From: Mycobacterium szulgai
GTDB taxonomy: Bacteria > Actinomycetota > Actinomycetes > Mycobacteriales > Mycobacteriaceae
Length of the DNA: 64,000 bases
Assembly: GCF_002116635.1 (NCBI RefSeq)
Contig: NZ_LQPW01000039.1
Coordinates: 115,760-179,759, forward strand
Direction: 5' to 3'
A model generated the notes under the pieces. That model did no database searches and was not told the origin of the DNA. It worked only from the letters and a program-made list of their open reading frames with translations. Below are positions 62,301-64,000 of the stretch, piece by piece (the stretch's first letter is position 1; every line of letters starts with the position of its first letter). The translations under genes and the position numbers were made by a program.

Positions 62301-64000
62301 CCTGCGCCGGCGTTGCCGCCCTGCCCGCCCTGGCCGCCGCCCACGCCGCCGATGCCAGCACCGCCGGTGCCTCCTGTGCCGCCGCCGCCGCCTTTGCCGC
62401 CGATCCCGCCGGTGCCAGCGCTGGCCGTTGAGTTGCCGCCATTTCCGCCGGTGGCGCCCGTGCCGCCCTGGCCACCGGTTCCACCGACGCCGTTAGCGCC
62501 GCCGCCACTTCCCCCGGCGCCAGCAATACCACCCGCGCCGCCGTTTCCGCCGGCCCCACCGACGCCCCCGGTGTAGGCGGAACCGAGGCCGGTGCCGCTG
62601 GCGGCGCCGTTTCCGCCGTTGCCGCCGGTGCCGCCGGTGCCGCCCGTGCCGCCGCCTGCGCCGCCGGTGCCTCCGGCGCCGGCGATGCCGCCGGTGCCGC
62701 CTGCGCCGCCGGTTCCGCCGGCGCCAGTGCCTGAGGTGCGATTGGCGCCGACGGCGCCTGCGCCGCCGTCGCCGGCGTTGCCACCTTGGCCGCCCTTGCC
62801 ACCGCCTACGCCGCCAAGACCGGCACCACCTGCGCCGCCGTTGCCGCCGTTACCGCCGGTGCCGCCGGCACCGCCGGTAGCCGCGTTCCCTGTCGCGGTG
62901 CCGCCGCCCCCGCCGGTTCCGCCGGTACCGCCCTGGCCACCAACTCCGCCGACGCCGTTGGTGCTCCCACCCGCGCCGGCAGCACCAGCAGCACCGCCCG
63001 TGCCCCCGGCGCCGCCCTTACCGCCGATGCCAGCGACGCCCGCGGTCGAACCGGTCGAACCGCTACCGCCGGTTCCGCCGGTGCCACCCTTACCGCCGAT
63101 ACCGCCGTTTCCGCCGGCCCCGCCGCCTGTTCCGCCGATCCCAGCGCCACCGGTTCCGCCGGCTCCCGCGTTACCGCCGGCGAACGCGGCACCGCCGGTT
63201 GCGCCACTGCCCGCGCTGGCGTTGGTGCCGTTACCGCCTTGGCCGCCGTTACCACCGATGCCGCCTTGACCGCCAGTGCCGGGGGCGCCGGTGGCGCCGC
63301 CGCTGCCGCCGGTGCCGCCCGTGCCGGCCGCGCCGCCGGTCCCGCCGGCGCCCGCGGCTCCGCCCGTGCCGCCGGTGCCGCCGGTGCCGCCAACGCCGGT
63401 AGTGCTGTCGGCGCCGGAGCCGCCCGCACCGCCGATTCCGCCCGTGCCGCCCGCGCCGCCCTTGCCGCCGGTGCCGTTGGTGCCGCCGGTGCCGGAGCCG
63501 CCGCCCTGGCCGCCTTGGCCGCCGGCGCCGCCGGCGAATCCGGTGCCGCCGGTGGCGCCGCTGCCTGCGGCGGCGTCGGTGCCGTTGCCGCTGTTGCCAC
63601 CCTGGCCGCCGACGCCGCCCTGGCCGCCGGTGCCGGCGTTGCCGGTGGCGCCGGCCGTTCCGCCGGTGCCGCCGGTACCCACCGCCCCGCCGCTGCCGCC
63701 GGCTCCGGCGGTGCCGCCTTGGCCGCCGGTGCCGCCGGTGGCGCCGATGCCGGTGGTGCTGTTGGCGCCCGAACCACCGGTGCCGCCGATTCCGCCGGTG
63801 CCGCCGGTGCCGCCCTTGCCGCCGGTGCCGTTGGTGCCGCCGGTGCCGGAGCCGCCGCCCTGGCCGCCTTGGCCGCCCTTGCCGCCGGCGAATCCGGTGC
63901 CGCCGGTGGCGCCGCTGCCCGCGGTGGCGTTGGTGCCGTTGCCGCTGTTGCCACCCTGGCCGCCGACGCCGCCCTGGCCGCCGGTGCCGGCGTTGCCGGT
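59363..64000 (-). CDS. Very large PE_PGRS protein, C-terminal part only
   Basis: An uninterrupted minus-strand frame of 4638 bp (about 1545 residues), all PGRS (GGxGGxGG with A/N/T/V), ends at the TAG at 59363. It continues past 64000, so the PE domain and start are outside the window. The frame start at 63682 is not a gene start. Internal in-frame tandem copies of about 354 bp (63487-63646 to 63841-64000) and about 465 bp (around 62106 and 62571) show growth by duplication. By position it is the counterpart of PE_PGRS57 (Rv3514). Confidence 0.9.
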   Translation of the reverse strand, partial: TGNAGTGGQGGVGGQGGNSGNGTNATAGSGATGGTGFAGGKGGQGGQGGGSGTGGTNGTGGKGGTGGTGGIGGTGGSGANSTTGIGATGGTGGQGGTAGAGGSGGAVGTGGTGGTAGATGNAGTGGQGGVGGQGGNSGNGTDAAAGSGATGGTGFAGGAGGQGGQGGGSGTGGTNGTGGKGGAGGTGGIGGAGGSGADSTTGVGGTGGTGGTGGAAGAGGTGGAAGTGGTGGSGGATGAPGTGGQGGIGGNGGQGGNGTNASAGSGATGGAAFAGGNAGAGGTGGAGIGGTGGGAGGNGGIGGKGGTGGTGGSGSTGSTAGVAGIGGKGGAGGTGGAAGAAGAGGSTNGVGGVGGQGGTGGTGGGGGTATGNAATGGAGGTGGNGGNGGAGGAGLGGVGGGKGGQGGNAGDGGAGAVGANRTSGTGAGGTGGAGGTGGIAGAGGTGGAGGGTGGTGGTGGNGGNGAASGTGLGSAYTGGVGGAGGNGGAGGIAGAGGSGGGANGVGGTGGQGGTGATGGNGGNSTASAGTGGIGGKGGGGGTGGTGGAGIGGVGGGQGGQGGNAGAGGIGGGGGANTGSSGTGGTGGKGGLGGTAGTGGTGGAGGGTGGNGGTGGAGGNGGTPGAGAGSAYTGGIGGAGGNGGIGGLAGAGGSGGGANGVGGTGGQGGTGATGGAGGASTATAGTGGIGGKGGAGGAGGLGGDGISGAGGGTGGQGGNAGAGGAGGTGGSRSSGSGTGGTGGAGGNGGNAGSGGTGGAGSGTGGQGGTGGTSGAGGTGGANTVSTGTGGQGGNAGTAGAAGTGGAGGSGNGAGGAGGNGGNGGNGGTGGKGGTSGNGGAGGNGTVGIIGGQGGNGVGTGAGGAGGTGGAGGSGGGGGAGGFSGIGGTGGNGANGGNGGAAGTSTAGIGGNGGNGGGGGNGGGGGSGGLGGQGGNAGAGGLGGNGGTSGVGTGGSGGTGGSGGNAGSGGSGTSNDGGNAGTAGTGGTGGSGAAGGNGGAGGTGGNGGNGGAAGTGGGSDADGGTGSAGGTGGAGGAGGTGGSGGAGGTGGKGGNGGNGGNGSSGGILSGDGGAAGAGGLGGNGGLGGAGGGTGGIGGDGGAAGTGGNAGFSGLGTAPAVGGNGAAGGDGGKGGNGGTGNGNAGNGGVGGQGGAGGVGGDGYNSTNGGIGGTGGVGGNGGAGGTGTGTGTGGNGGTGGIGGAGGAGGNSGPTGTAGTGGSAGNGGAGGAGGTGGLTTNGGDGGDGGAGGKAGTGGNGYPAGGSSGGRGGNAGTAGNGGAGGNGAAGGDGGAGGAGGGGGNGGNATTDNSSGRAGGTGSAGGTGGTGGKGGSGGGTGGIGGAGGTGGNGGNGGGYTGSSIKAGGAGGAAGAGGIGGDGGTGGDGGGTGGKGGAGGNAGTGGTGGSVSSLANGNGGAGGNSAAGGAGGKGGAGGSGNGNGGDGGIGGNGGVGGAGGTGSSFFDGGTGGAGGIGGTGGAGGNGTGTGSGGDGGEGGDGGKGGKGGAGSGGTSPGGDGTDGTGGSPGGSNTGATGGTGGTGGTAGTGGTGG

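Overview
The window is a high-GC actinobacterial chromosome segment. PPE-MPTR and PE_PGRS genes, F420-dependent enzymes and an almost complete cholesterol catabolic cluster identify it as a slow-growing Mycobacterium. Protein sequences and gene order follow, in inverted orientation, the M. tuberculosis segment from about Rv3561 (fadD3) to Rv3514 (PE_PGRS57). Ddn, CYP125, FadA5 and FadD19 are close to, but not identical with, the M. tuberculosis proteins as I recall them. The strain is therefore probably a relative outside the M. tuberculosis complex (kansasii-like species are plausible). The species cannot be fixed from the sequence alone.

Left part (1-22.7 kb), C/D-ring and propionate side-chain catabolism, KstR2-controlled: fadD3 (cut by the window edge) diverges from fadE30-ipdF. 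Three PPE-MPTR genes follow, two of them a recent tandem copy. Then come kstR2-fadA6, a second Ddn-like F420 protein, a decayed AbiEi/DUF559-type gene, fdxB, a front-end acyl desaturase and a fourth PPE-MPTR gene. The operon echA20-ipdA-ipdB-ipdC diverges from two SDR genes. Three KstR2 operators (consensus AnCAAGnnCTTGnT) lie at the three divergent or autoregulated promoters.

Middle part (22.7-45 kb), side-chain and A/B-ring catabolism, KstR-controlled: fadA5, a small NTF2-like ORF and ddn diverge from cyp125-fadE28-fadE29-chsH2-chsH1-ltp2. An AbiEi/DUF559-type gene flanked by palindromes follows, then chsH3-kstD diverging from hsaE-hsaG-hsaF. PPE62 comes next with a small secreted hemophore-like gene behind it, then the three-gene Rv3531c-Rv3530c-Rv3529c operon. 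kshA with its Rv3527-like partner and a gamma-carbonic-anhydrase-like gene close this part.

Right part (45-64 kb): a PE_PGRS gene, a small hypothetical ORF, and the operon [DUF35 protein]-ltp4-ltp3-[LLM flavin enzyme]-[NTF2-like protein]. These are followed by an LLM enzyme, an acetoacetate-decarboxylase-like gene coupled to cyp142, an AbiEi/DUF559-type gene, and echA19 diverging from fadD19 and a fructosamine-kinase-like gene. A very large PE_PGRS gene runs out of the window. Seven KstR boxes (TnnAACnnGTTnnA or one base off) mark the promoters.

Together the genes activate and shorten the sterol side chain (CYP125/CYP142, FadD19, FadE28/29, ChsH1/H2, EchA19/ChsH3, FadA5, Ltp2-4), open rings A/B (KstD, KshA, HsaE-G) and degrade rings C/D (FadD3, FadE30, IpdF, EchA20, IpdA-C, FadA6). 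Elements that look extra relative to M. tuberculosis (from memory, not searched) are the desaturase and PPE between ipdC and fdxB, the ORF between fadA5 and ddn, the two genes after ltp3, the hemophore-like gene beside PPE62, the fructosamine-kinase-like gene after fadD19, and families of short palindromes. No tRNA, rRNA, CRISPR, IS element or phage gene was seen.
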